Position numbers and translations under genes: made by a program. From the NCBI RefSeq assembly GCF_018991925.1, contig NW_024744357.1, positions 5,902,740 to 5,966,739 on the forward strand: a DNA stretch of 64,000 nt, given 5' to 3'. Under the pieces are notes generated by a model. That model did not search any database and was not told the DNA's origin. It was given only the letters and a program-made list of their open reading frames with translations. Source of the DNA: Homarus americanus (Eukaryota; Arthropoda; Malacostraca; Decapoda; Nephropidae). Below are positions 1-10,075 of this stretch, one piece after another; within the stretch, counting starts at the first letter, position 1, and each line of letters begins with the position of its first letter.

Positions 1-130
1 TGGTGTGAATGGGTGTGGTGGTGGTGGTGTGAATGTGCTGTAGGATGGGGTGTGGTGGTGGTGTGAATGTGTTGTGATGGGTGTGTGGTGGTGGTGGTGT
101 GAATGTGTTAGATGGGTTTGTGGTGTGTAG
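1..130. repeat. GTG-rich minisatellite
   Basis: Imperfect tandem units built on GGTGGTGGTGTGAATGTG, about 30 to 35 bp each, run from the window edge to about 130 and then fade into unique sequence. Unit boundaries drift and the array probably continues to the left of the window. No coding potential is evident. Confidence 0.8.
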
Positions 131-660
131 GAATGGGAATGTGGCAAATGTCATTTAGTTAGGTTAGGTTAGTTTATGATACCAGAACTTGGGCCAGGGA
201 CAGTTCCTATCAAACACCTGCACCATTGTAAAGCTTAATGAATGGACTTAACGATATTATAACCCGTACATCAAGTTATTAAAAACATTTAAATATCAAT
301 GTGTAATCTAGAAGTAATATGGTATATTTTAAAGAAGAAATTATGATAAATACCAGCTATAAATAACCGCCCCCTGTTGACATATACAGCCGGTAACCAG
401 TTAACGGTCCACTCAAACCTCACCTCTATTACTGGTTTACTTCGTTTACTGTCTCTGCCACTGATCGACTCATTAGCTGCTTGGGTGGTCGATAACGTCT
501 GTCACACACTGGGTATGTACTGTACTGGTTCCTGTATGTATCTGATCCTAGGTCAGTGTTGGTCAAGCCTGTGGTCTTGAAGGAGCCATCACAACACACT
601 GGTGGATTATTTCAGGAGTTTATAAATTCTCTCCCCCAAAAAGTTTCCTCATAATTTTCT
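131..660. other. Unique AT-rich intergenic sequence
   Basis: I see no gene here. A short TTAGG-like run (TTAGTTAGGTTAGGTTAG) lies near 157-174. An open frame of 67 codons at 377-580 lacks any domain, splice context or composition bias and is probably chance. Confidence 0.5.
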
Positions 661-2057
661 TTCATTGTATCATAAAAAATGGGAAATATCTACTTTCCGG
701 GAAAGTTGGTTATCTACTTTCCCGAAAAGTAGATAGATTTTCTACTTTTCGGGAAAGTAGATTATCGACTTTTCGGGAAGTAGATTTTCGAATTGGGGAA
801 ATATTACCTAATTTTGCAAGTAGATAATCATAGAAAACGGAAATTTGTATCATAAAAATGGAAATATCTACTTTCCGGGAAGTTGGTTATCTACTTTCCG
901 GAAAAGTAAATAGATTTTCTACTTTTCGGGAAAGTAGATTTCGGGAGTAGATTTTCGAATTTTGGGGAAATATTACCTAATTTTGCGAAGTAGATAATCA
1001 TAGAAAACGGGAAATTTGTATCATAAAAATGAGGAAATAACTACTTTCCGAGGAAGGTTGGTTATCTACTTTCAGGAAGAAATAGACTTAGATTTTCTTT
1101 CTACTTTTCGGGAAAGTAGATTATCGACTTTTCGAAGTAGATTTCGAATTTTGGAAATATTACTAATTTTTGCGAGTAGATAATCATGAAAACGGGAAAT
1201 TTGTATCATAAAAATGGGAAATATCTACTTTCCGGAAAGTTGGTTATCTACTTTCGGAGAAAATGAATAACTTTTCTACTTTTCGGGAAAGTCGTTATCG
1301 ACTTTTCAAGGGAGTAGATTTTCGAATTTTGGGGGAAATATTACTAATTTTGCGAAGTAGATAATCATAGAAAACGGAAATTTGTATCATAAAATGGGAA
1401 ATATCACTTTCCGGAAAAGTTCAGTTATCTACTTTCCGGAAAAATAGATAGCTTTACTCGGGAAAGTAGATTATCATTTTAGATAGATTTCAATTTTGGA
1501 AATATTACCTAATTTAGCGAAGTAGATTATCATAGAAAACGGGAAATTTGTATCATAAAAATGGAGGCATCTACTTTCGGGAAAGTTGGTTATCTACTTT
1601 CGGAAAAGTAGTAACTACTTTTCGGAAAGTAGATTATCAACTTTTCGGGAAGTAGATTTTCGAATTTTGGAAATATTACCTAATTTAGCGAAGTAGATTA
1701 TCATAGAAAACGGGAAATTTGTCTCATAAAAAATGGGAAATATCTACTTTCCGGAAAGTTGGTACTCTTTGAAAAATAGATAAATTCTACTTTTCGGGAA
1801 AGTAGATTGTCGACTTTTCGGGTAAGTAGATTTACCAATTTTGAGGAAATATTACCTAATTTTGCAGTAGATAATCATAGAAAACGGGAAATTTGTATCA
1901 TAAAAATGGAAATGTCTACTTTCCGGGAAAGTTGGTTATCTACTTTCAAAATACTTTTCGGAAGCAGATTATCGACTTTCAGGGGAAGTAATTTCGAAAT
2001 TTTAGGGAAATATTACTAATTTAGCGAAGTAGATTATCATAGTAAACGGGAAATTTG
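661..2057 (+). repeat. Satellite array, forward-orientation block
   Basis: About eight tandem copies of a unit of roughly 170-185 bp. Each copy has the landmarks ATCATAAAAATGGGAAATAT, CTACTTTCCGGGAAAGTTGG, TATCGACTTTTCGGGAAG, AATATTACCTAATTTTGC and ATCATAGAAAACGGGAAA in the same order. Copies start near 667, 848, 1019, 1203, 1385, 1553, 1724 and 1903. They differ mainly by indels in short G, A and T runs, which could be true divergence or poor consensus quality in long-read sequence. Each unit carries self-complementary ACTTTCCGGGAAAGT-type palindromes. The small open frames inside are by-products of the repeat. Confidence 0.95.
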
Positions 2058-2157
2058 NNNNNNNNNNNNNNNNNNNNNNNNNNNNNNNNNNNNNNNNNNN
2101 NNNNNNNNNNNNNNNNNNNNNNNNNNNNNNNNNNNNNNNNNNNNNNNNNNNNNNNNN
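2058..2157. other. Assembly gap (100 N)
   Basis: Exactly 100 undetermined bases, a common placeholder for a gap of unknown size. The gap falls inside the satellite, at the point where unit orientation switches, so the true array length and junction are unknown. Confidence 0.99.
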
Positions 2158-4260
2158 TCCATTTTTTTATGATACAAATTTCGTTTTCTATGATAATCTA
2201 TTTTCGGCAAATTTGGTTATCTATCAACTTTCGGAAGTAGATATTTCCCATTTTATGATAAATTTCCGTTTTTCTTGATAATCTATTTTCGGAAAGTTGG
2301 TTATCTAAAGCTTTTGCGGAAAGTGGATGTTTCATTTTTTTTATGATACAGTATTTCCGTTTTTCTATGATAATCTATTTTCGGCAAATTTGGTTATCTA
2401 ATAACTTTCGGAAAGTAGATATTTCCCATTTTTATGATACAAATTTCCGTTTTATGATAATCTATTTTTCGGGAAAGTTGGTTATCTAGAACTTTTTTGC
2501 GGAAAGTAGATGTTCCCATTTTTATGATACAAATTTCCGTTTTCTGTGATAATCTATTTTCGGCGGTTTTTCTGAAAGAAGTAGATATTTCCCGTTTTTT
2601 ATGATACAAATTTCCGTTTTCTATGATAATCTATTTTCGGGAAGTTGGTTATCTAAAACTTTTGCATTTCCCGTTTTTTATGATACAAATTTCCGTTTTA
2701 TGTATGATATTATCTGTTTTTTGTGGCAAATTTGGTTATCTATTAACTTTCCCGGAAAGTAGATATTTCCCATTTTTTGATTTTAAATTTCCGTTTTCTA
2801 TGATAATTATTTTCAGGGAAAGTTGGTTTATCTAAAGCTTTTGCGAATGTAATATTTCCCATTTTTTTTTTATGATACAAATTTCTCGTTTTGTATGATA
2901 ATCTATTATCGCTTAAATTTGGTTATCTGTAACTTCTGGAGAGATTAATATTTCCCATTTTTTGTGATACAAATTTCCGTTTTCTGTGATAATCTGTTTT
3001 TCGGAAAGTAGATATTTCCCATTTTTTATGTTCAAATTTCCCGTTTTCTATGATAATCTATTTTCTTGGCAAATTTGGTTTATCTATTAACTTTCCCGGA
3101 AAAAGATATTTCCCCATTTTTATGATACTAAATTTCCGTTGATAATCTATTTTTCGGGAAAGTTGGTTATCTAAAGCTTTGAAATGATATTTCCCATTTT
3201 TTATGATACAAATTTCCCGTTTTCTATGATAATCTATTTTCGTGAATTTGGTTATCTCCAAATTTTGGAAGGATATTTCCCATTTTTTATGATACAAATT
3301 TCCGTTTTTCTGTGGTAATATTATTTTTCGGGAAGTTGGTTTATCTAAAATTTTTGCGGAAAGTAGATATTTCCCATTTTTATGATACAAATTTCGTTTT
3401 TCTATTGATAATCTATTTTCGTGCAGGTTTATCTAATAACTTTCGGAAAGTAGATATTTCCATTTTTTTATGATACAAATTTCCCGTTTTCTATGATAAA
3501 TCTGTTTCGGGAAAGTTGGTTATCTAAAACTTTTGCGGAAAGTAGATATTTCCCATTTTTATGATACTAAATTTCCCGTTTTCTGGTGATATTTTCGGCA
3601 AATTTGGTTATCTAACTAAACTTTCCCGGAAAGTGATATTTCCATTTTTTATGGTACAAATTTCCCGTTTTATGATAATCTATTTTCGGAAGTTGGTTAT
3701 TTAAAGCTTTTTGCGGAAATGATATTTCATTTTTTTATGATACAAATTTCCGTTTTTCTGTGGTAATCTATTTTTCGTTAAATTTGGTTTATCTATAACT
3801 TTCGGAAAGTAGATATTTCCATTTTTTATGATACAAATTTCGTTTTCTATGATAATCTATTTTCTGAAGGTTGGTTTATCTAAAACTTTTGCGGAAAGTA
3901 GATATTTTATTTTTATGATACAAATTTCCCGTTTTCTGTGATAATCTATTTTTCGGCAAATTTGGTTTATCTAACTTTCGGAAAGTAGATATTTCCCATT
4001 TTTTTTATGATATAAATTTGCGTTTTCTATGATAATCTATTTTTTCGGGAGGAGTTAAAGGTAGATAACCAACTTTCCCGGAAAGTAGATATTTCCCGTT
4101 TTTTATGATACAAATTTCCCGTTTTCTATGATAATCTACTTCGCAAAATAAGGTTAATATTTCCCGCAAAAATTCGAAAATCTACTTCCCCGTAAAGTCA
4201 ATACTCTACTTCCCGAAAAGGAGAAAATCTATCTACGTTTCGGGAAACTAGATACAAACA
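2158..4260 (-). repeat. Satellite array, reverse-orientation block
   Basis: The same satellite as 661-2057 but reverse-complemented: landmarks read TTTATGATACAAATTTCC, TTTCTATGATAATCTA, GGAAAGTTGGTTATCTA and AGTAGATATTTCCCAT. Here a monomer of about 80-95 bp recurs with two alternating versions, one with TATTAACTTTCCGGAAAG and one with TAAAGCTTTTGCGGAAAG, giving a dimer of about 180 bp. The last unit, about 4070-4260, resembles the reverse complement of the full-length form in the left block, including the TTCGAAAATCTACTT part. Sequence beyond 4260 is unrelated. Confidence 0.93.
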
Positions 4261-6230
4261 TTTGACTGTATAATATAAGCTAGGCAATTGCAGCCGTCCT
4301 ATTCTCAGGGTGAGTTTTCATGTATGGAAATTATTATGTAAAATTAGTTTGTGTATTTCATCGAGTTTCATACGAATTTTACATTTATTTATTGTGTAAA
4401 TGAGTCGTTTTAGAGATGACACCCCCCAAAAAATACAACAAAAAACAATGTAGGTTGCTCAAAGAAGGAAGGGCTTTGAAGTGTTGGGAAATTCATGCTT
4501 GCCTTTATGTCTCATGAGTTAAGGGCGTAGAAGCCTGTAGAGTCAAGGGCGTAGAAGCCTGTAGTCAGTGGTTTATGTCATCAAGTTATTGGAAGCTCCA
4601 ACAACTTTCCCTGAATACGAATTCGCAACTTTCGACTTACACCAGGTACCTACTGTACTGCTCGGTGAACAGGGACTAATGGGGGCTAGGAAGTATGTCC
4701 AAACAACTTCCACCGGCCCGGGAATTTCCACTGATTGGTTGAGTAATAAGTAAAATGGATTTCCCCGGGAACTTTTGCTAAATTTCAGGGATATAAAAAG
4801 TTCAAAACTCGAAAACTATAAATTTTTGCCGGAAACCCTATTGGGGAAAGTACAGTATAATTATTATTTTTTGTTTTTACTTTAGCTCCCTCTAAAAGAA
4901 TACATACTGCATAGATTTGCGTGCATAGCAACTTTTAAATATTAAAACAAACCGTTTTCAATGATAATTTCCGAGGCAAGCTTAGTATACAGGCAGTGTA
5001 TTTACATTTTAACATAAAGTCATTATTAGCATGTAAATTTTCTTTAGGTTACTAATTTTGTCATTCTTGTGATTCTTATAAATCGGTTTTCTATAAATTT
5101 CTTCATTTTTATTGAACTTGAATGTAAACTTGTTAAAATAATTGTATTTTAAATTTTGTAGTTTTTTTTTAAATTTGACTTCTCTTCAATCACGATAATG
5201 TTTCGCTCAACTTGAACCAGATGTATATAGGTAATAAATAAATGTGAACTAGTCCTCCAGGCTCCAGCCTTCAAGGAGTCACGTTCATTTGGCGCGTTAG
5301 TCGTGCACGCCTCTCACGCTTTCCCTGCTAATGAAACACCACGGCCAATAGTTGTTGGGTCACTGACAGTGTTGCAGCAAGAATGTAAGATAACATTATT
5401 TTGTTATTTAACTAAAAACAAAATAAGGTAATAACCGTAATATATTATAATTAAACAATGAAATTTTTCGGTATTAAGGATTTGAGATTTTCGTGTCTCT
5501 CCAACTTTATTTCATAGTAAATGAAAAAGTCTTCGGATGCTTTTACTTCTTTGACGTTACTTTCACTTGTTATGTATGGAGAAGTGGGTTCATTTTTTTA
5601 GAGAGAGAGGGAGGAGGAAGTGGAGAAACCGAGGGTGGTGGTCGCCCAGGAGGAAGGGAGGGATGTAGGGGTTGACTGGGTGAGGTAATCAGCCCAGTCG
5701 CCCACTCAGACTGGAAGTGTGCGGTAGTGGTCGTAGGATCATTGATGGTGCCACGAGCCCTACTACGTGAAACTGAATACCCTTTGTACAATGCCCACAG
5801 CAACTGCTTAGGACCCAGTGAAGCCACGGGAAGATAGAGAAGCTGTCTGATGTTATGACCTCACCATCTATGTAGGACTAGTGGGAGCTGCGAAAATATA
5901 TTAACTACTGTATTTGACGCTGTGGAAGATACGGCAAGGCTACGGAAGACTCTGGAAAGTTCCGTGAGGCCCTTGAGTCTGTCCGAGTGAGTAGTTTTGA
6001 AAGCTGCGTTGAAAATCACAGAAGCTGTGTAAAATTCCTTGGAGTTATTTATGCGACTCCCGCAAACTCTGAAAGACTCTTGGGAGCTATGTGAGACTCC
6101 TGGAAGCTGTGCATCGTTAAAACATGTTCCATTTCATTGACATTCATCAAAGACCTTCCCGGGAAAACCAGTGTTCAACTCCACGTGCCCTTTGTTATCA
6201 GGGTCCTTTGGGTGATACCATTCTCCCTCT
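4261..6230. other. Intergenic sequence with one SINE fragment
   Basis: Apart from the SINE-like fragment at 4478-4731 this stretch is AT-rich and unremarkable. A purine-rich patch (GGGAGGAGG-type) lies near 5605-5665. No exon with homology was recognised. Confidence 0.5.
4478..4731 (-). repeat. tRNA-derived SINE fragment, head truncated
   Basis: Closely matches 22283-22496 over landmarks such as TTCATGCTTGCCTTT, CTCATGAGTTAAGGGCGTAG, CAACTTTCCCTGAATACGAA and AGGTACCTACTGTACTGCT. The match stops at CCGGCCCGGGAAT, just inside the B-box of the tRNA-like head seen in the other copy, so the head is missing here. A 20-bp segment (AGGGCGTAGAAGCCTGTAG) is duplicated internally. The orientation is inferred from the intact copy. 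Confidence 0.75.
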
Positions 6231-6238
6231 TATATAAG
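6231..6238 (+). promoter_or_regulatory. Possible TATA box upstream of the 6538 ORF
   Basis: TATATAAG lies about 300 bp upstream of the ATG at 6538. A start site roughly 30 bp downstream would give a 5' leader of about 270 nt. No clear initiator was identified, so this is a weak prediction. Confidence 0.3.
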
Positions 6239-6537
6239 TCACCACTATACTCCCAATTTTAATTTTGTTGACTGGAATAGCTGCTGAAACAACCCGCCCG
6301 GCATAAAATTTGGTGTGGTGAGTTACGTAACATTTCGTCGCGTCAGGATTTACTAAGGCAGTTTACTTTTCACTGGTGATTAATTGTATTGATTTAGCAA
6401 ACTTGCTACATGGATCACTGAGAAACTTTCTCTCATTCTGTCAGTAGTGGTTGGGGTGACCAGACGTGAGGTGCCTGTGGCGCGTGTTGTCAGTCTTCTC
6501 ACGGAGTTCTCGACCCAAAGTGTTGTGATCATAAAAT

Positions 6538-8004
6538 ATGGCAAAGAAATTCATCTTATTGTGGCTCTGTGGCTTCTTGTTTTTGTGTTGTATCCCTGTA
6601 GCTACTGACATTATTGGAAGGCTTCACGAAAACCAAATCAATATGCCTCACAAGCGCCATGATATAAAATCTACAAAAGACAATGATAACAGCGAGGAAG
6701 ATGACTTCATACCTTACACTTACATTATCGAATACACTCACTCTTTCAACGACGAAACTCTACCATCCGCTTCACACGACAGCCATGTTGTCGTCGACCC
6801 TCACACATCACCAAAAGCGACTCACGTCCAGAAAAAAGAGCCACGACTGATCTCCGAGGATATATACAAGAAAGTTGCTATTTATACTGAGGAGGGATAC
6901 GACAGAGGGGCGTACGATCACCAAGGCTACGAGAAAGTAAATAAAAATTGGAATGATCACTTAGAGTACGACCATAGAACTTACGGTGGTGTCAAAGGTA
7001 GCGTAGATGATGATGATAAGAATGATAACGATAAAGAGCACCACGACGCAGACACAGGGGAGACTAAAGAAAATCTCAAAGTAAAGCACTTTTCACCAAC
7101 CACTGCTGACGGAGTTCAACATCACCTACAAGTCAATCGTCATCACCGACAACAATCAAGGGCTCCTAACCACTCTCAAGGACTGCTCGAAAATCTCCAC
7201 TGGTATACCAAGACACCACAACGAGATAAAACTCATCTCGTCCCTGTTTCCCGCCACTTACACCTCCCGAGAGATCTACAGCCGCCACCCGCACCACGCC
7301 ATCACCTTCACCGGGAGTCTGCTGTTGGTCGTATACTTCACACTTCCCACACAAATCCTGAAACGAGTACAGAGAACAAATTTATCCTGAAAACAGATTC
7401 TTGGGATGATAATAAAGTGAAGAGCAAGACAGTCTCAGGCGTCGAGGACTACCCTGACGGAGGACAACAGATAATGTCGAGTAATTGGTCACCTTTCAGG
7501 TTCGTGTTGCCAGATGAAATGAGACAAATGGCGACATTCCCAAGTTCGGAAACAGCCTCCGCATCTGAAAACCTCCTCAGAATGTCAACAAGCCCTTCCA
7601 GTCAAGAATCTCAGCGCCCCAGAGGTAAATCACACAGGAATTACATTTTAGAAGTCCAGACCAACTCAGACCCGCACAGCTCTGACAAACCTTCATACAC
7701 CATTGAAACTAGGACTGGCCACGGGACCAACATCAAGAATGGATTAGCCCCCCATGATCGACCGTCTGCTGAGGTAGGCGTCATAAACACTGCTGGACAT
7801 AAGGGGGACCTTTACTCTCGGCCTCCATGTCTGTCACAGCACCTGGTCACCGCCCATTACAACCTAGATGGGTGGCGGCCCAGACGAGGTCGTCCTGCCT
7901 GGATGAGGGACGAGACGCCCTTCCTTGGTACACTGAAAGGCCAAGTCGACGTCCTCAGGGAGACAGTATTTGCTCCTGTCCTGCGGCATGCACTGTGTGA
8001 GTGA
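6538..8004 (+). CDS. Putative secreted or type II membrane protein, unrecognised family (488 aa)
   Basis: An uninterrupted 488-codon frame, by far the longest in the window. The protein begins MAKK, then a hydrophobic segment at about residues 5-23, typical of a signal peptide or signal anchor. The next 150 residues are rich in Asp, His and Lys, with an acidic run around 158-166 (DDDDKNDNDK). The middle is His/Arg/Pro-rich (about 195-260) and then Ser/Thr-rich. The last 60 residues (about 427-488) look more like a folded domain: PPCLSQHLVTAHYNLDGW, then WMRDETPFLG, then GQVDVLRETVFAPVL. I do not recognise the family. The terminal codons fall in a 27-bp minisatellite. A donor-like GTGAGT at 7997 would end an exon at 7996 in phase 1, so this could be only a first exon. 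The low-complexity composition could also favour a chance frame, but the leader and length argue for a real gene. Confidence 0.65.
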   Translation: MAKKFILLWLCGFLFLCCIPVATDIIGRLHENQINMPHKRHDIKSTKDNDNSEEDDFIPYTYIIEYTHSFNDETLPSASHDSHVVVDPHTSPKATHVQKKEPRLISEDIYKKVAIYTEEGYDRGAYDHQGYEKVNKNWNDHLEYDHRTYGGVKGSVDDDDKNDNDKEHHDADTGETKENLKVKHFSPTTADGVQHHLQVNRHHRQQSRAPNHSQGLLENLHWYTKTPQRDKTHLVPVSRHLHLPRDLQPPPAPRHHLHRESAVGRILHTSHTNPETSTENKFILKTDSWDDNKVKSKTVSGVEDYPDGGQQIMSSNWSPFRFVLPDEMRQMATFPSSETASASENLLRMSTSPSSQESQRPRGKSHRNYILEVQTNSDPHSSDKPSYTIETRTGHGTNIKNGLAPHDRPSAEVGVINTAGHKGDLYSRPPCLSQHLVTAHYNLDGWRPRRGRPAWMRDETPFLGTLKGQVDVLRETVFAPVLRHALCE

Positions 8005-8129
8005 TGTATACACCATGCACTGTGTGAGTGATGTATACACCATGCACTGTGTGAGTGATGTGAGATGCATACGTCATGCACTGAGTAATGAGGATGCTTA
8101 CGTCATGCACTGTGAGTGATGGTGAACAT
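7987..8129 (+). repeat. 27-bp minisatellite overlapping the ORF end
   Basis: Tandem units of CATGCACTGTGTGAGTGATG followed by TATACAC begin at 7987 and 8014 with no differences. A third copy at 8041 and two more near 8075 and 8104 are diverged. Each unit contains a TGA and a GTGAGT splice-donor-like word. The first unit supplies the last codons and the stop of the upstream frame. Confidence 0.85.
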
Positions 8130-8231
8130 GTATATACGCTGTAAATTAAAAAAAAAATGTGAGTCATTCACTTTATTATTCAAAATAATAACTTTGTATA
8201 TGTATTTGTTTTTCCTTGATGGATTGTATAT

Positions 8232-8915
8232 AAACTACTGCAACTGCGAGAGAGATTTAGGAGTAATGATAAGTAGGAACCTTAAGCCAAGTAAACAATG
8301 TGTTTTTGTTCGTAACAAGGCTAATAAAGTACTTGGGTTCATACAAAGGAGTGTTAGTTACAAGACTAGCGAGGTCATCCTAAAACTGTATCTTGCGCTT
8401 GTGAGACCACACCTGGATTGCGCAGTTCAGTTCTGGTCACCGTATTACAGAATGGATATAGAATTCTTGGAAGAATTCAGAGGAGAATGACAAGACTAAT
8501 CCCGGGCATTAAGAACCTTGAGTATAGAGACAGGTTAAAGCATCTTAATTTGCACTCCCTCGAGAGACGTAGAGTGAGGGGGCGACATGATAGAGCTGTA
8601 TAAGTGGAAGGCAGGGCTAAACAAAGGGGACATTACAAAGGTACTCAAACTATCCAACCAGGAGCGAACTCGTAACAATGGTTTTGAATTAGACAAATTT
8701 AGATTTAGGCGTGAAGTAGGTAAACACTGGTTTGGAAACAGAGTAGTGGATTAATGGAACAAGTTACCAAATATCATCATTAACTCGAATACGCTGAATA
8801 GCTTCAAACAGGTTGGATGCTTATATGAGCAATAGGGGTTGGGTGTAAACGGGACTGCCCAGTATGGGCCAATAGGCCCGCTGCAGTTTCCTCCATTCTT
8901 ATGTTCTTATGTACT
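8232..8915 (+). mobile_element. 3' fragment of a CR1/jockey-type LINE (reverse transcriptase C-terminus and tail)
   Basis: Conceptual translation gives the C-terminal end of a non-LTR retrotransposon ORF2. From about 8235 it reads CERDLGVMISRNLKPSKQC, then ANKVLGFIQRS, then LVRPHLDCAVQFWSPYY. After a frameshift near 8480 it continues RRMTRLIPG, LEYRDRLKHLNLHSLERRR and ERTRNNGFELDKFRFRR. Further breaks occur near 8590 and 8750. The element ends with GCCAATAGGCCCGCTGCAG and TTCTTATGTTCTTATGT, a short-repeat tail typical of CR1-like elements. It is a dead, 5'-truncated copy. Related copies lie at 18916-19600 (minus) and 29248-29308 (tail only). Confidence 0.88.
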
Positions 8916-9900
8916 GTAATAAGCCCCAACAAATTACAGTCACTATTACTTAGATATTCACCTGTAATATAGTGCTTTAAATATATGTAACAGGTTCAAT
9001 AAAATAAAATAAAACATCCATTGTTTCTCTTAAGGAAAAGGTAATAAATATTGGTAGGTATGGCAATAATTGTCTGTTGAATGTTGAATATAAACAGAGT
9101 TGATATTGCATCTTCACAAGGAAAATATTCGTACCGGCCGTGGGAGTGGGTGGATAATCCTTAAATTAGAAAAAGTATAATAACCAGACGGAAAGACAGC
9201 TGCTACGATACATTGATGTTGGAAAGTGAAAGTATATGAATTATTGGAAGAGACAACTGTTTATAAATAGTTTCGTTCCAACAGGAGGTAGAGTATTCAT
9301 TCAAAATACTTATTTACTCGACATGAAACAAATCACCATGCCACGATCTTACCATCAAAACTAAACTAAAAAATTCATGGCCTGTTGGAATAAATTGCCT
9401 GAGATAATAATAACTACAGTACAGATTTATTCACATTCACGACTAGACATGATAAAGTTGCGTCAGGTGGATCAAATAATTAGGTGAAAACTACAGAGAT
9501 TCAGCCAAAATAAGTATTCCGCTGCGTGATAGAAATTAGACAGTTAATTACAAATGACAGAAACAAAATCTTAAGCCGATTTCACAACCTAATTGCAGTA
9601 GTAAGTAACAAGAAATATACATGTGCTGCATTAGACATAGACTAGTTAGTGTTAATATCCTTCCTGTAATATAATCGTTTTCTTTGATTCCCGGTTCTTG
9701 GAGAAGCAAAGGCGTAATAAAACAGAATATTTTACCAAATTAGCTGAAGACAACACAAATACTAAGAAATAATTATCCACATAAAGTAGAAATAAATCTG
9801 TTAAATTAAGTCAACTTCTATTAATTCCGAATTTTACTTTAATTCTTATAATATAGGATGAATGGAAGCCTGGGGGCGTGCAGCAACTGAGGCAGGGCAG
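8916..9900. other. AT-rich intergenic sequence
   Basis: No gene, RNA or recognisable repeat was seen between the LINE tail and the start of the rhodanese locus. Confidence 0.5.
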
Positions 9901-9922
9901 CAGACCGGTGAGCCAGTCCCCG

Positions 9923-9930
9923 TGACGTCA
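9923..9930 (+). promoter_or_regulatory. Perfect CRE (CREB/ATF) site upstream of first exon 1a
   Basis: TGACGTCA lies 56 bp upstream of the ATG at 9979, within a locally GC-richer stretch. The same octamer precedes the other first exon at 28025, which makes a regulatory role more likely. It may lie in the promoter or the 5' UTR, because the transcription start is not known. Confidence 0.4.
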
Positions 9931-9978
9931 GACATAAACAGACAGTGAGGCCAGCAGGAACACTACAGTTGTGTTGTA

Positions 9979-10075
9979 ATGGCAGCTTCACGCCCGCTGG
10001 GCCGCGCCGCTTACAATTTTTCTAACATCATCAGGAGCAGTAGCCCCTTAACAGCAACAAATGGATCCACTTACG
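9979..10075 (+). CDS. Rhodanese-like gene, first coding exon 1a
   Basis: ATG at 9979 in the context TGTAATGG opens 32 codons plus one base (MAASRPLGRAAYNFSNIIRS and on). It ends at a strong donor, ACG|GTGAGT. The single leftover base (phase 1) matches the acceptor at 29871, giving an Ala codon across the junction. The peptide has Arg at 5, 9 and 19 and no acidic residue, compatible with a mitochondrial presequence. Confidence 0.72.

Noticed and set aside
1807..3390. Open frames of 60-110 codons inside the satellite
   Set aside because: They are by-products of the tandem repeat, change with every indel and encode no domain.
661..4260. Regularly spaced repeats reminiscent of a CRISPR array
   Set aside because: The units are contiguous, with no unique spacers, and lie in a eukaryotic intron-rich context; this is satellite DNA.
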